From positions 1 to 64,000 of the forward strand of contig NZ_WKKF01000011.1 of NCBI RefSeq assembly GCF_009674765.1: DNA of 64,000 bases, in the 5' to 3' direction. The translations under genes and the position numbers were made by a program. The notes beneath the pieces were generated by a model. That model had not been told where the DNA came from. It saw nothing but the letters and a program-made list of their open reading frames with translations, and ran no database searches. Positions 7,650-15,747 of the stretch are shown in pieces; within the stretch, counting starts at the first letter, position 1; each line of letters begins with the position of its first letter. This stretch comes from Metabacillus idriensis (lineage in GTDB: Bacteria > Bacillota > Bacilli > Bacillales > Bacillaceae).

Positions 7650-8636
7650 TTGATACGCTTTGGAATTATCGGAACAAACTGGATCACAGACCGCTTATTA
7701 AATGCTGCCATGCAAATCGAGGATTTTTCGCTGAAAGCCGTTTATTCAAGGACCAGCGAAAAAGCTGAAGAATTTGCTGCGAAATATGGTGTAGAGACTG
7801 TATTTACAGATTTAGAAAGCATGGCAAAAAGCGATGAAATTGATGCCGTATACATAGCTAGCCCCAACTCCCTGCACGCAGAGCAGGCCATTTTATTCAT
7901 GAATCACAAAAAGCACGTGCTGTGTGAAAAGCCGCTTGCGTCAAACGTTAAAGAGATTTCTGAAATGATACAGACTGCAAAAGAAAACCGCGTTCTGCTG
8001 ATGGAAGCGATGAAATCAACGTTCTTGCCTAACTTCAGAAGCATTCAGGAAAACCTGCACAAAATTGGCACCGTAAGAAGATATATTGCCAGCTACTGCC
8101 AATACTCATCTCGTTATGATGCCTATCGCTCAGGAACTGTGCTGAATGCATTCGATCCGGCATTCTCAAACGGATCACTTATGGACATCGGAATCTATGC
8201 ACTTTATCCTTCGATCGTTCTGTTCGGAAAACCTGATACCATCAAAGCGAGCGGCTTGCTTTTAAGCTCGGGTGTGGATGGAGAGGGAAGCATTCTTCTT
8301 CAATATAAAGACAAAGACGCTGTGATGATGTATTCCAAGATCACAGACTCAGCTCTTCCATCTGAAATTCAAGGTGAAGATGGCACGATCGTTATTGACC
8401 GGATCAGTACGATTGAAAAAGTAGAAATTCGCTACCGTGACGGAAGAACAGAAGATATTACAAAACCTCAAAAAGAAGACACGATGTATTATGAAATGAA
8501 GGAATTCATCGATTTAATCCAAAATGATCTTTATGAATCATCAATCAATACCTATGAAAATTCAATAAAGGTAATGGAAGTTATGGATGAAGCGAGAAAA
8601 CAAATCGGCGTTGTATATCCGGCTGATCAAAAATAA
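7650..8636 (+). CDS. Gfo/Idh/MocA-family oxidoreductase (YulF-like)
   Basis: A 328-residue NAD(P)-dependent dehydrogenase of the glucose-fructose oxidoreductase/inositol dehydrogenase type. The N-terminal Rossmann motif is FGIIGTNWITDR (residues 3-14; the usual G-x-G-x-x-G is slightly degenerate), followed by the family's YIASPNSLH and the signature CEKPLASN with its conserved Lys of the EKP motif. The C-terminal half is the GFO alpha/beta domain. Substrate is probably a polyol or sugar, unknown. TTG start with GGAGG 8 bp upstream. Monocistronic, with a clean terminator at 8635-8660. Confidence 0.88.
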   Translation: MIRFGIIGTNWITDRLLNAAMQIEDFSLKAVYSRTSEKAEEFAAKYGVETVFTDLESMAKSDEIDAVYIASPNSLHAEQAILFMNHKKHVLCEKPLASNVKEISEMIQTAKENRVLLMEAMKSTFLPNFRSIQENLHKIGTVRRYIASYCQYSSRYDAYRSGTVLNAFDPAFSNGSLMDIGIYALYPSIVLFGKPDTIKASGLLLSSGVDGEGSILLQYKDKDAVMMYSKITDSALPSEIQGEDGTIVIDRISTIEKVEIRYRDGRTEDITKPQKEDTMYYEMKEFIDLIQNDLYESSINTYENSIKVMEVMDEARKQIGVVYPADQK

Positions 8637-8660
8637 ACCAATCCTCAGGATTGGTTTTTC
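8635..8660 (+). terminator. Terminator of the oxidoreductase gene
   Basis: AAACCAATCC, TCA loop, GGATTGGTTT, then TTTC; a perfect 10-bp stem. Confidence 0.85.
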
Positions 8661-8666
8661 TATGCT

Positions 8667-8696
8667 TTGAGGAAATCCTTCATAAGTGGCTATAAT
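8667..8696 (+). promoter_or_regulatory. SigA promoter of the HxlR regulator
   Basis: TTGAGG (8667-8672), 18-bp spacer, perfect TATAAT (8691-8696). Confidence 0.6.
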
Positions 8697-8734
8697 AAAA
8701 AGAAATACCCCGTTAACTAAGGAGGAACATGACA

Positions 8735-9100
8735 ATGGCAGAAACAAAGCGGTATAACATTCCGGTAGAAGCAGCTCTCGAAGTGATCGGCGGAAAGTGG
8801 AAATGTGTAATTCTTTGTCACTTAATGCGGGGGAAAAAACGCACGGGAGAGCTGAAAAAGCTGATGCCGAGCATCACCCAAAAAATGCTGACACAGCAGC
8901 TGAGGGAGCTAGAAGAAGATGGAATCATCAACCGCATAACCTATAATCAAGTTCCTCCAAAAGTGGAATATGAACTAAGCGAGTATGGATGGAGTGTCAC
9001 AGCAATTCTTGAGTCCTTATCTGCCTGGGGACTTCAGCATATTGAAAAAGTATATGGAGATAAATCAGCTGTGCTTGAGGATAACATTTTGAATATCTAG
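8735..9100 (+). CDS. HxlR-family winged-helix transcriptional regulator
   Basis: A 121-residue one-domain regulator. The HxlR signature is clear: AALEVIGGKWKCVILCHL (about residues 13-30), the recognition region SITQKMLTQQLRELEEDGII and the wing PPKVEYELSEYG. Cysteines at about residues 25 and 28 are candidates for thiol-based sensing as in YodB/HypR, but this is inference. ATG 8735 lies 9 bp after AAGGAGG and is preferred to the ATG at 8729, which is only 3 bp away. Monocistronic; its target is not evident because the flanking genes are not typical detoxification genes. Confidence 0.85.
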   Translation: MAETKRYNIPVEAALEVIGGKWKCVILCHLMRGKKRTGELKKLMPSITQKMLTQQLRELEEDGIINRITYNQVPPKVEYELSEYGWSVTAILESLSAWGLQHIEKVYGDKSAVLEDNILNI

Positions 9101-9206
9101 CGGGGAATGTGCAAGGGAATCATTTTTCTTAAGGCTATTTTCTCATAGATTGTTGTTTTGGATTAAACATGTTGTCCGTTACTTTCCGCGGTTCGGCTGC
9201 GGGTTG

Positions 9207-9407
9207 TGAGGGCAAAAATCCAGAATGTAGGCTGTAAAATGGAATCAAATACGCTGTATGAGGACAAAAATCCAGAATGTAGGCTGTAAAATGGAATCAA
9301 CCACGCTGTATGAGGACAAAAATACAAAATGGCGGCTGTAAAATGGAATCAACCACGCTGTATGAGGACAAAAATACAAAATGGCGGCTGTAAAATGGAA
9401 TCAACCA
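9207..9407. repeat. 52-bp tandem repeat, 3.9 copies
   Basis: Four head-to-tail units start at 9207, 9259, 9311 and 9363 (the last is 45 bp). Each runs TGAGGACAAAAAT...GGCTGTAAAATGGAATCAA...ACGCTGTA. Units 3 and 4 are identical over the 45 bp they share, and units 1 and 2 carry the variant CCAGAATGTAG, suggesting recent unit duplication. The period is not a multiple of 3, and there are no unique spacers, so it is neither coding nor CRISPR. Confidence 0.95.
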
Positions 9408-9477
9408 TTTCCCGCTGTTTCCCGCAGGGGGCTTTAACAGAGGAATCGAATGGATGCAAAGTACAATCCCATTGCAT

Positions 9478-9511
9478 TCAAAAGACTCGTCATTCGACGA
9501 GTCTTTTTGTA
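9478..9511 (+). terminator. Intrinsic terminator downstream of the tandem repeat
   Basis: AAAGACTCGTC, ATTC loop, GACGAGTCTTT, then TT; U-run orientation is rightward, so it ends transcription coming through the HxlR gene and the repeat. Confidence 0.75.
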
Positions 9512-9580
9512 TTTCCCTTTGCTAATTGTGATGCTCCTAAACGAACGTACTTTATTATTGGTCCTTTTTCTTTTTAAATG

Positions 9581-11014
9581 CTATATGATTTTTTCTCTAT
9601 CCGTTTCCATTAAGTCCTGATCTTGGACGAAGCCCTTCTTCATCATCTTGTCCTTCGCTGAAAAACGATAATATAAAGCACATCCGATCAGAAAAGGTAT
9701 TCCGCAGTAAAGGGCCATTCTTTGGTCTGGAATAAAAGCAAGACTTACCATCACCAGTACATTGGCAGATAGCGCAGCCAGAGGAACAATTGGATAAAAT
9801 GGCGTTCTGAACTTAAGATCACTGATTTTTCCGCCGTTATTCAAAAATTGTTTTCTGCCTAAGTAGTTGGAAAGAGCGATGGATGCCCATACAAACACTG
9901 CTCCAAAACCGGCGATAGACAGCAGCCACAAGTATACCGTGTCTTCGGCAAAAAAACCGCATAATAGGCACAAGCATCCTACGACCATGCTTGCAATAAG
10001 AGCGTTGATTGGTACTCCGCTTTTATTCAGCTTCCCGAATCTTTCATGAATCATCCCCTGTCTGGACATCGACCAGAGCATACGGGATGTAGCGTATAAT
10101 CCAGAGTTTGCTACTGATAGTACAGCAGTGATAATAACAAAGTTCATAATGTCAGCCGCATATGGAATCCCAATGTTATCAAATACAACCACAAACGGGC
10201 TTTCCACAAGTCCTGCTTCTTTCCATGGAAACAATCCAGCCAATACAAAAACAGAGAGAACAAAGAAAATAAGAATGCGCCAAGCTGTATTGTTGATGGC
10301 TTTTGGAATTGTTTTTTCAGGATTCTCACTCTCTCCAGCTGCAACTCCAACGAGTTCCGTTCCCTGAAAAGAAAAATTCACGCCAATCATCGTAATTAGA
10401 ATTGCCGCTATTCCGTGCGGAAACAATCCGCCGTGATCCGTATAATTGCTTAAAAATGGTGCAGGCTCCCCGCCGCCCATTTCAAGAAATCCAAACATGG
10501 CAGCTCCGCCTAAAAGAATAAAGGCTAACACAGTAATTACCTTGATGCTTGCAAACCAAAACTCAACTTCTGCAAAGCTTTTTGTAGACAAGGCATTGAT
10601 GCAAAAAAGCAAAATGGCGAATACGATGCACCAAATCCACGGAGAAACGTCCGGAAACCAGCGCTTCATCAAAATACTGACTGTAAGCAGTTCAAGCCCA
10701 ATTGTGACGGACCAATTCAGCCATGACATCCAGCCTACCACATAGCCAGCTCCCGGTGATATAAACTTCGTTGCGTAAGTTTGATAGGATCCTACGTGAG
10801 GGTTTGCAACGGCCAATTCACCGAGGCAAAGCATGGTCAAATACATGACAAATCCGCCAATCAGATAGGCGAGTATGGCTCCCCCGGGCCCCGCCTCGCC
10901 AATCGTATACCCAGTGCTCAGGAATAGTCCTGTACCAATTACACCGCCAAGTGCAATCATCAAAATATGCCTTTCTTTTAATTCCTTTTTCAATTCCTGA
11001 TTCTGATTTAACAT
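9581..11014 (-). CDS. Amino acid permease, RocE/RocC-like (APC superfamily)
   Basis: A 477-residue, 12-TM permease of the amino acid-polyamine-cation superfamily. The first helix has the consensus GGVIGTGLFLSTG (about residues 23-35), and GTELVGVAAGESENPEKTIP is the AAT-family signature loop. The motif series (TKSFAEVEFWF, IPYAADIMNFVI, SVANSGLYATSR) closely follows the B. subtilis arginine/ornithine permeases RocE and RocC, so uptake of arginine, ornithine or a related cationic amino acid is the best guess. ATG with AGGAGGG upstream. A near-perfect cre site lies between promoter and ribosome-binding site, implying CcpA repression on good carbon sources. Confidence 0.85.
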   Translation of the reverse strand: MLNQNQELKKELKERHILMIALGGVIGTGLFLSTGYTIGEAGPGGAILAYLIGGFVMYLTMLCLGELAVANPHVGSYQTYATKFISPGAGYVVGWMSWLNWSVTIGLELLTVSILMKRWFPDVSPWIWCIVFAILLFCINALSTKSFAEVEFWFASIKVITVLAFILLGGAAMFGFLEMGGGEPAPFLSNYTDHGGLFPHGIAAILITMIGVNFSFQGTELVGVAAGESENPEKTIPKAINNTAWRILIFFVLSVFVLAGLFPWKEAGLVESPFVVVFDNIGIPYAADIMNFVIITAVLSVANSGLYATSRMLWSMSRQGMIHERFGKLNKSGVPINALIASMVVGCLCLLCGFFAEDTVYLWLLSIAGFGAVFVWASIALSNYLGRKQFLNNGGKISDLKFRTPFYPIVPLAALSANVLVMVSLAFIPDQRMALYCGIPFLIGCALYYRFSAKDKMMKKGFVQDQDLMETDREKII

Positions 11015-11028
11015 GAAGCCCTCCTATA

Positions 11029-11042
11029 AGTAAGCGTTTACA
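11029..11042. promoter_or_regulatory. cre (CcpA) site upstream of the permease
   Basis: AGTAAGCGTTTACA matches the cre consensus TGWAANCGNTNWCA at 13 of 14 positions. It sits 15 bp before the permease start codon, in a roadblock position. Confidence 0.65.
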
Positions 11043-11290
11043 ATATTATAAAATCTCCATTATTTTATCACTATTTAGTATTATATGAAAATTAATATTT
11101 TTTATAAAAAATACTGCTTTTTTAAAACAATGAGTCTTTAAGTCTATGAAATGGGGATTATTAGAAATCTATATTGTTATGGTATTAGTGTTTTTATAGG
11201 GAGAAGGCTATTTTAGAATAATTATACAAGAAGCAGTATAAATTGCAGGTGAATTCATAGGACAACTGCCATGCTTTGTAATGAAAGACT
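11043..11290. other. AT-rich intergenic region between permease and laccase genes
   Basis: A 250-bp, strongly AT-rich stretch between the start of the permease and the terminator of the laccase gene. A TATAAT-like -10 (complement of 11045-11050) could serve the permease; nothing else is recognisable. Confidence 0.4.
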
Positions 11291-11294
11291 AAAA

Positions 11295-11323
11295 AAAGAT
11301 CAACTCATCTATAAGTTGATCTT
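11295..11323 (-). terminator. Terminator of the laccase gene
   Basis: On the minus strand AAGATCAACT pairs with AGTTGATCTT and is followed by a T-rich run (complement of the A run 11291-11297). Confidence 0.75.
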
Positions 11324-11335
11324 TCACACAAATAT

Positions 11336-12883
11336 TTAGCGTATAACGATAAATGGCCTCATCATTTCATAATCTTCGTGCTCAAGCATATGACAATGCC
11401 AAACATAGAGTCCAGTGTAGGGTCCAAACTTCATAATGATTCTGGTTACTTGATCTGGATTTGCTCTGACGGTGTCTTTCCAGCCTCTTTCTTGAGGTTC
11501 TGGGGGAATACTAATACCTGTATAAGAAATGACTTTCTCCTGTTTAAACTTCTCTGCATCAAATGGCCTTCGATCAAGAATCTGGAAGTCGACGAGGTGA
11601 ATATGAATGGGATGGGTATCATCAGTTAAATTGATCAGGTGCCAGATTTCAACTGTGCCAAGTTTAGGTTTTTCGCTTATAGGATCATCCCATGTTTTAT
11701 TGTCCAATAACATCAGCTCGCGGCCATATTGATCATGCTTGTCATCCAGAGTTAAGAACCGCGTCGTCGAGATAGAGTTCTCCTTAAAGGCCGGATATGG
11801 TCCAAGGTAAGATGGAATGGCACTCGTATCGATTGCGGAGAGTGGAAGCGACACTCTGAATTCCATGACCGCGGCTGCATTCTGATCAGGTATATCGCCG
11901 CTTGGAAAAGGCGCTTTTGCGTGATTTTGCAAAATGATTTTCCTTCCCTCTAAATTCGTGAAATCAACGATGATGTCTGCCCGTTCAGCCGGAGCCAGCA
12001 TGATTTCCTGAACACCAATTGGATATTCCATCAATCCTCTTTCCGTTCCGATTTGATAAAAAAGCTGGCCGGAATCAAGCTTCAATAAATAAAAACGGGA
12101 GTTTGCTGCATTAAGCAATCTGAACCTGTATTTTCGAGGCTCAACATTTAAATAAGGCCATACTTTACCATTCACTAAATTGACGTCTCCAAAAAATTCA
12201 GGTGCGATTGATACCTCAAGCTCCGGAACTGGATTTTCGGGCTGCTTAGGATAATAGAGGGAACCATCTTTATTAAATGATTTATCTTGTATCATCAGCG
12301 GTATTTCATATTTTCCGGAAGGCAGATTCAATGATCGTTCATGCTGATCGCGTATAAGATAAAATCCTGCGAGACCAGCATAAATATTTAATCTTGTAAT
12401 ACCGAGAGCATGATCATGATACCAAAGTGTACACGGACGCATGTCATTTTCATAATCGTACACTTTTTTTCTGAAGTAGGGACCTGTTTGCTTAAACCCT
12501 TTAGTAAACCACGCCTCAGGATACCCGTCGCTTTCCCATTCAACACTGGCGCCATGCACATGAACGACTGTTCTCACTTCAGGAACATCTTTATGAGCAC
12601 CGTGAACAGTATAATCGACGGGCAAAAAATGGTTAGTCGGAAGCTTGTTCATCCATTTAATATAGGTTTTTTCTCCTCTTTCGACCTCAATTGTCGGACC
12701 TGGAAAAGAGTTTTCATAGCACCAGAGAGTAGAAGTATTTAATTCGCTGTGAAGGGTTAGCCTGCATTCGGTCATTCTCACTTTATAATACGTAAAGTTT
12801 TTCTCTTTTTGATGAGGTTTCAATAGCGGAATAATAGGCAAGGCATCTGTAAACTTAGTAAGCTCAGGAGATTTATGTGTCAT
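11336..12883 (-). CDS. cotA: CotA-type spore-coat multicopper oxidase (laccase)
   Basis: A 515-residue three-cupredoxin oxidase. All copper ligand motifs are visible: VVHVHGA, LWYHDHALG, HPIHIHLVDF and the C-terminal HCHMLEHEDYEMMRPF carrying the type 1 Cys and axial Met. Length and sequence follow B. subtilis CotA (513 aa), an outer-coat laccase made in the mother cell that oxidises phenolics and bilirubin and gives spore pigment and UV resistance. AAAGGAG 7 bp before the ATG at 12883 decides the start against an upstream in-frame ATG. Expression under a sporulation sigma factor is expected; I could not identify the -10/-35 with confidence. Confidence 0.9.
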   Translation of the reverse strand: MTHKSPELTKFTDALPIIPLLKPHQKEKNFTYYKVRMTECRLTLHSELNTSTLWCYENSFPGPTIEVERGEKTYIKWMNKLPTNHFLPVDYTVHGAHKDVPEVRTVVHVHGASVEWESDGYPEAWFTKGFKQTGPYFRKKVYDYENDMRPCTLWYHDHALGITRLNIYAGLAGFYLIRDQHERSLNLPSGKYEIPLMIQDKSFNKDGSLYYPKQPENPVPELEVSIAPEFFGDVNLVNGKVWPYLNVEPRKYRFRLLNAANSRFYLLKLDSGQLFYQIGTERGLMEYPIGVQEIMLAPAERADIIVDFTNLEGRKIILQNHAKAPFPSGDIPDQNAAAVMEFRVSLPLSAIDTSAIPSYLGPYPAFKENSISTTRFLTLDDKHDQYGRELMLLDNKTWDDPISEKPKLGTVEIWHLINLTDDTHPIHIHLVDFQILDRRPFDAEKFKQEKVISYTGISIPPEPQERGWKDTVRANPDQVTRIIMKFGPYTGLYVWHCHMLEHEDYEMMRPFIVIR

Positions 12884-12952
12884 CGGCAAACTTCTCCTTT
12901 CCATTATCACTATACATTCATTCTATTCAGAAACTCTGCGCTCATTTGCAAA

Positions 12953-12984
12953 CAAAAAAAGAACAGCTGCACGCTGTTCTTTTA
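12953..12984 (-). terminator. Terminator of the exonuclease gene
   Basis: AGAACAGC (12960-12967) pairs with GCTGTTCT (12973-12980); on the minus strand it is followed by seven T (complement of 12954-12960). Confidence 0.8.
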
Positions 12985-13887
12985 ATGGTTAAACAAAGGC
13001 TCTTTTTTCTTCGCCTGTTTTTCAATCATAATCTCTACCCTGCAGCCGTGCTCTCCTTTTTCATTCACAAGCTTTTCGATAACTTTCGCTGTGAGCTGAA
13101 AAGATTCTTTTAAATAGCCAGTCAGCTTTTTGCTTTGGGCAGCACCGATGAAGCCAAGATAGTTGCGGTCCGTTGTATACACATGAAACCGATCTGTCTG
13201 CTCTTCTTTTTTGAGCAGCAGTGTTTCGTTTGGAGTAATATGGGGCAGATAGGTTTGCGGACTCGTTCCGTCTGCCCTTTTCTGTTTTACACCCGAAAGC
13301 GAACATTTAATGGACTTTGCCTTTGGTGCAGAAGCAGGTTCTGTTAAAGCGACCTGCAAATAAGATTTGCCTTCGTAATTCGAGCTTTTCAGCAGCAGGT
13401 GCAGCTGCTTCACATCATCGAGAGCACGGTGAGTCTGGACGGCAGCCAGTTTGTGACTATGTAATAGGCTGATTAACTTGGCACTTTGATATCCGTATTT
13501 TTTCCACGGTATATTTCTGGCAGAGCAGTACCATTTCTTTGAATGCAGCTCTGGGTACATTTTGGCGGTGAAGCTTCTGTCAAAAGAAGCATTATGAGCA
13601 ATAATAAAATCAGCCCTCTGAATCGCTGACGTTACCTTTGTATCATCAAATGATCTGCCCTTAACATCTTCAAAAGGAATTGAATGGATTCGAAAGGCAA
13701 ATTCATAATTTTTTCTGGCTGAAAGAGACAGAGGCTCTCTTAAGTACGAATGCTCTTCAAGCGTTTCTAAAAAAACATCTGTATCTGTATCATAACGGAA
13801 CAGCAGGAAACCAATTTCAATCATTTCGTCCTGAATGGGCGACAGGCCTGTTGTTTCCACATCAAGAATCATTCCGGTAAGAATCAT
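12982..13887 (-). CDS. DEDDh-family 3'-5' exonuclease (DnaQ-like)
   Basis: A 301-residue protein with an N-terminal exonuclease domain (about residues 1-175). The motifs are ExoI LDVETTG with the metal-binding Asp and Glu (about residues 8-14), ExoII IIAHNASFDR and ExoIII HRALDDV with the DEDDh His. This is the proofreading/RNase T-like fold that removes nucleotides from a 3' end. The C-terminal 125 residues (PHITPNETLLL through the HGCRVEIMI segment) form a separate domain resembling a HIRAN-type module, not certain. Ribosome-binding site AAAGGGGG. Transcribed alone. The biological substrate is unknown. Confidence 0.83.
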   Translation of the reverse strand: MILTGMILDVETTGLSPIQDEMIEIGFLLFRYDTDTDVFLETLEEHSYLREPLSLSARKNYEFAFRIHSIPFEDVKGRSFDDTKVTSAIQRADFIIAHNASFDRSFTAKMYPELHSKKWYCSARNIPWKKYGYQSAKLISLLHSHKLAAVQTHRALDDVKQLHLLLKSSNYEGKSYLQVALTEPASAPKAKSIKCSLSGVKQKRADGTSPQTYLPHITPNETLLLKKEEQTDRFHVYTTDRNYLGFIGAAQSKKLTGYLKESFQLTAKVIEKLVNEKGEHGCRVEIMIEKQAKKKEPLFNH

Positions 13888-13952
13888 GCTCGTTTTCCCC
13901 CTTTCTACTAATCTACCATCTATTATTAGATTGAAACAACTTTAAGAATCAT

Positions 13953-13990
13953 TTGACTCGGGAGTATTTGCACATTACAATGTGTAGTGT
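13953..13990 (+). promoter_or_regulatory. Promoter with overlapping BlaI-type operator
   Basis: TTGACT (13953-13958), 17-bp spacer, TACAAT (13976-13981). An ATTAC-N5-GTAGT dyad (13974-13988) overlaps the -10. The same dyad, read on the opposite strand as ACTAC-N5-GTAAT, matches ACTAC-N5-GTAGT in front of the DoxX gene (15290-15304). Confidence 0.68.
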
Positions 13991-14004
13991 GAGGTGTTGT
14001 TATT

Positions 14005-14418
14005 GTGAAAATCCAGCATTTTAAATTCAATGAAAAAGGGTTAAATCGATTTTTTGGTCCATTAGAAGCTAAGATTATGAATATCCTTTGGTGTTCATCT
14101 GAGCTGTCGATCAAAGATGTTCAGCAGAGGCTTGAAAAAGAGAAAAAAATGAGCTTTAACACGGTGATGACTGTCATGAACCGGCTTGTCGATAAGGATG
14201 TTCTGATGAAACGCTCTGAGGGAAGAGGATCATTATACCGCCCGGTCCTGACAAAGGAAGAGTTTCTCGAGGCACAATCCAAAGAGCTTACAAACGGACT
14301 GATTGACGAGTTTGGACAAATTGTCGTGAGTCATATGATTGACAGCATAGAGGAAGCAGATGAAAACTTGATTGCAAAGCTTGAGCAAAAAATAAAAGAA
14401 ATGAAAAAGGAAAAGTAG
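14005..14418 (+). CDS. BlaI/MecI-family repressor
   Basis: A 137-residue winged-helix repressor. The BlaI signature is visible: LGPLEA-like FGPLEAKIMNILW (about residues 17-29), the recognition helix MSFNTVMTVMNRLVDK, and the C-terminal dimerisation helix ending in a Lys-rich tail. Members bind dyads as dimers and are inactivated when a membrane M56 protease is triggered; that protease gene follows by one base. GTG start with GAGGTG 8 bp upstream. An operator on its own promoter implies autoregulation. There is no beta-lactamase or PBP gene nearby, so the regulated function is probably DoxX (15332) or unlinked. Confidence 0.87.
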   Translation: MKIQHFKFNEKGLNRFFGPLEAKIMNILWCSSELSIKDVQQRLEKEKKMSFNTVMTVMNRLVDKDVLMKRSEGRGSLYRPVLTKEEFLEAQSKELTNGLIDEFGQIVVSHMIDSIEEADENLIAKLEQKIKEMKKEK

Positions 14419-14419
14419 A

Positions 14420-15271
14420 ATGTGGGAAAAAAGATCAAAACAAGTATTTTTAGCTTGTGTGTCCGTCTCAATGGTCCTGCTTATTCAAATGACGATTTAT
14501 CTTTTTCGCAAATTGCTTGGCCTTCCGATTGAGTTTAACCTGATTCAATTGTGCAGCACAGCTCTTCAATCCCTAGGGTTTACGTCGCTTGAGTATTTAC
14601 TGGAAGTGATTATTTATGCGACCGTCTCCATGACAGTCTACAAGATTGTGAAACAGCTGTATCTCTCATATACCATTCATAAAAAAATGGCTGAAAAGAT
14701 GAACACAGCTTTAACGGCTCAATACAATCGGCAATTTTCATTGCCAAAAGAGACCATCCAGGTGATTGACGAGGATGCTGTCCTTTCTTTGACGATGGGG
14801 TTTTTTCGTCCGAAAATCATTCTTTCTGCCGGACTTTTGAATTTGCTTGATGAAGGAGAAAGACAGGCCGTTGTTTTTCATGAAATTTATCATCAAAAAA
14901 ATAGGGATCCACTGAAGCTGTTTGTATTATCCGTATGCTCATCGGTGATGTGGTATATTCCGATTCTCAGCTGGTTTTACCAAAAATACAGAACCATCCG
15001 CGAATTGCTGGCAGATCATTATGCCATCTGCAGCCTGCAGTCTTCAGCAGATTTGGGAAGTGCGCTGCTCAAAATCTTGAAAACAAATCAAAAAAAGAAG
15101 CTATTATCATTCTCGTATGCCCCATTTGCTGATACGGCAATAAATCTCAGAATCCAAAAAATTCTTGATCCATTCGCAGAGACTCCATTAGAATTTCCGC
15201 TAAAAAAGGCCGCGGTCTCTATGCTGGTTTTCTTTATGCTGCTCTCGATGTTTTTGATTGAGCTGTCTTAA
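14420..15271 (+). CDS. M56-family membrane metalloprotease (BlaR1-like, no sensor domain)
   Basis: A 283-residue membrane protease with the zinc motif FHEIYHQKNRDP (HExxH at about residues 154-158), TM segments near residues 8-28 and 50-75, another after the active site (about 168-185), and a final TM at the C-terminus. It has the BlaR1/MecR1 protease architecture but ends after the last TM, so it lacks the extracytoplasmic penicillin-binding sensor domain. The gene begins 1 bp after the BlaI stop, so the pair is translationally coupled. Expected role: cleave BlaI when a signal is sensed. The signal cannot be a beta-lactam bound by a C-terminal sensor. Confidence 0.83.
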   Translation: MWEKRSKQVFLACVSVSMVLLIQMTIYLFRKLLGLPIEFNLIQLCSTALQSLGFTSLEYLLEVIIYATVSMTVYKIVKQLYLSYTIHKKMAEKMNTALTAQYNRQFSLPKETIQVIDEDAVLSLTMGFFRPKIILSAGLLNLLDEGERQAVVFHEIYHQKNRDPLKLFVLSVCSSVMWYIPILSWFYQKYRTIRELLADHYAICSLQSSADLGSALLKILKTNQKKKLLSFSYAPFADTAINLRIQKILDPFAETPLEFPLKKAAVSMLVFFMLLSMFLIELS

Positions 15272-15284
15272 AAAATTTTAAGGG

Positions 15285-15311
15285 TTAACACTACGTCGTG
15301 TAGTATAAAAT
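15285..15311 (+). promoter_or_regulatory. Promoter/operator of the DoxX gene
   Basis: The dyad ACTAC-GTCGT-GTAGT (15290-15304) lies between a TTAACA -35-like hexamer (15285-15290) and a TATAAAAT -10 region (15304-15311). Its arms and 5-bp spacing match the dyad at the BlaI promoter. The -35/-10 spacing is short, so promoter boundaries are uncertain; the dyad is clear. Confidence 0.6.
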
Positions 15312-15331
15312 AATAAAGGAGTGTTTTACAT

Positions 15332-15721
15332 ATGAAAAAGAATGCAGAACTTGGCGGACTAATTGTCCGCATCGCTTTAGGATTTATTTTTTTCGTGCAC
15401 GGCTTAGCGAAATTTCAGGGAGGAATAGAACAAACAGCAGGATTTTTTGACAGTATAGGAATTCCTGGTTTTCTAGCTTATCCTATAGCCGTAATAGAGG
15501 CTGCGGGAGGAATCCTCTTAATACTTGGTCTGGGCACTAGAATTATTGCTGCTCTTTTCGGGCTGATTATGCTCGGAGCCATCTTTACAGCTAAACTTGG
15601 CAGTGAATTTATCGGCGGATACGAATTGGATGCGGCCCTGCTTGCAATGTCAGCCTTTCTTGTTTTGAGCGGCAGTAAATTTCTTTCGATGGAGCAGCTC
15701 ATGTTTAAAAATAAAGACTAA
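15332..15721 (+). CDS. DoxX-family membrane protein
   Basis: A 129-residue protein with four predicted TM helices and the DoxX start GLIVRIALGFIFFVHGLAK (about residues 9-27) and VIEAAGGILLILGL. DoxX proteins are small quinone-oxidoreductase-like membrane subunits; in B. subtilis the relatives CatD and YfiD are linked to thiol/quinone stress. Good ribosome-binding site (AAAGGAG). Preceded by a BlaI-type dyad, so it is a probable member of the adjacent BlaI regulon. Closed by a strong terminator. Confidence 0.85.
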   Translation: MKKNAELGGLIVRIALGFIFFVHGLAKFQGGIEQTAGFFDSIGIPGFLAYPIAVIEAAGGILLILGLGTRIIAALFGLIMLGAIFTAKLGSEFIGGYELDAALLAMSAFLVLSGSKFLSMEQLMFKNKD

Positions 15722-15747
15722 AAAAAGACGTGCTGCACGTCTTTTTT
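15719..15747 (+). terminator. Terminator of the DoxX gene
   Basis: AAAAAAGACGTG (15721-15732), CTG loop, CACGTCTTTTTT (15736-15747): a perfect 12-bp stem; the symmetric A/T ends could work in both directions. Confidence 0.85.

Noticed and set aside
9207-9407. CRISPR array
   Set aside because: The 52-bp units are directly abutting with no unique spacers and there are no cas genes.
9329-9577. 82-codon plus-strand frame in the tandem repeat
   Set aside because: Part is an open frame created by the repeat; no ribosome-binding site, and it overlaps a terminator hairpin.
14420-15271. Full BlaR1/MecR1 antibiotic sensor
   Set aside because: The protein ends after the last TM helix and has no penicillin-binding domain; no beta-lactamase or PBP gene is nearby.
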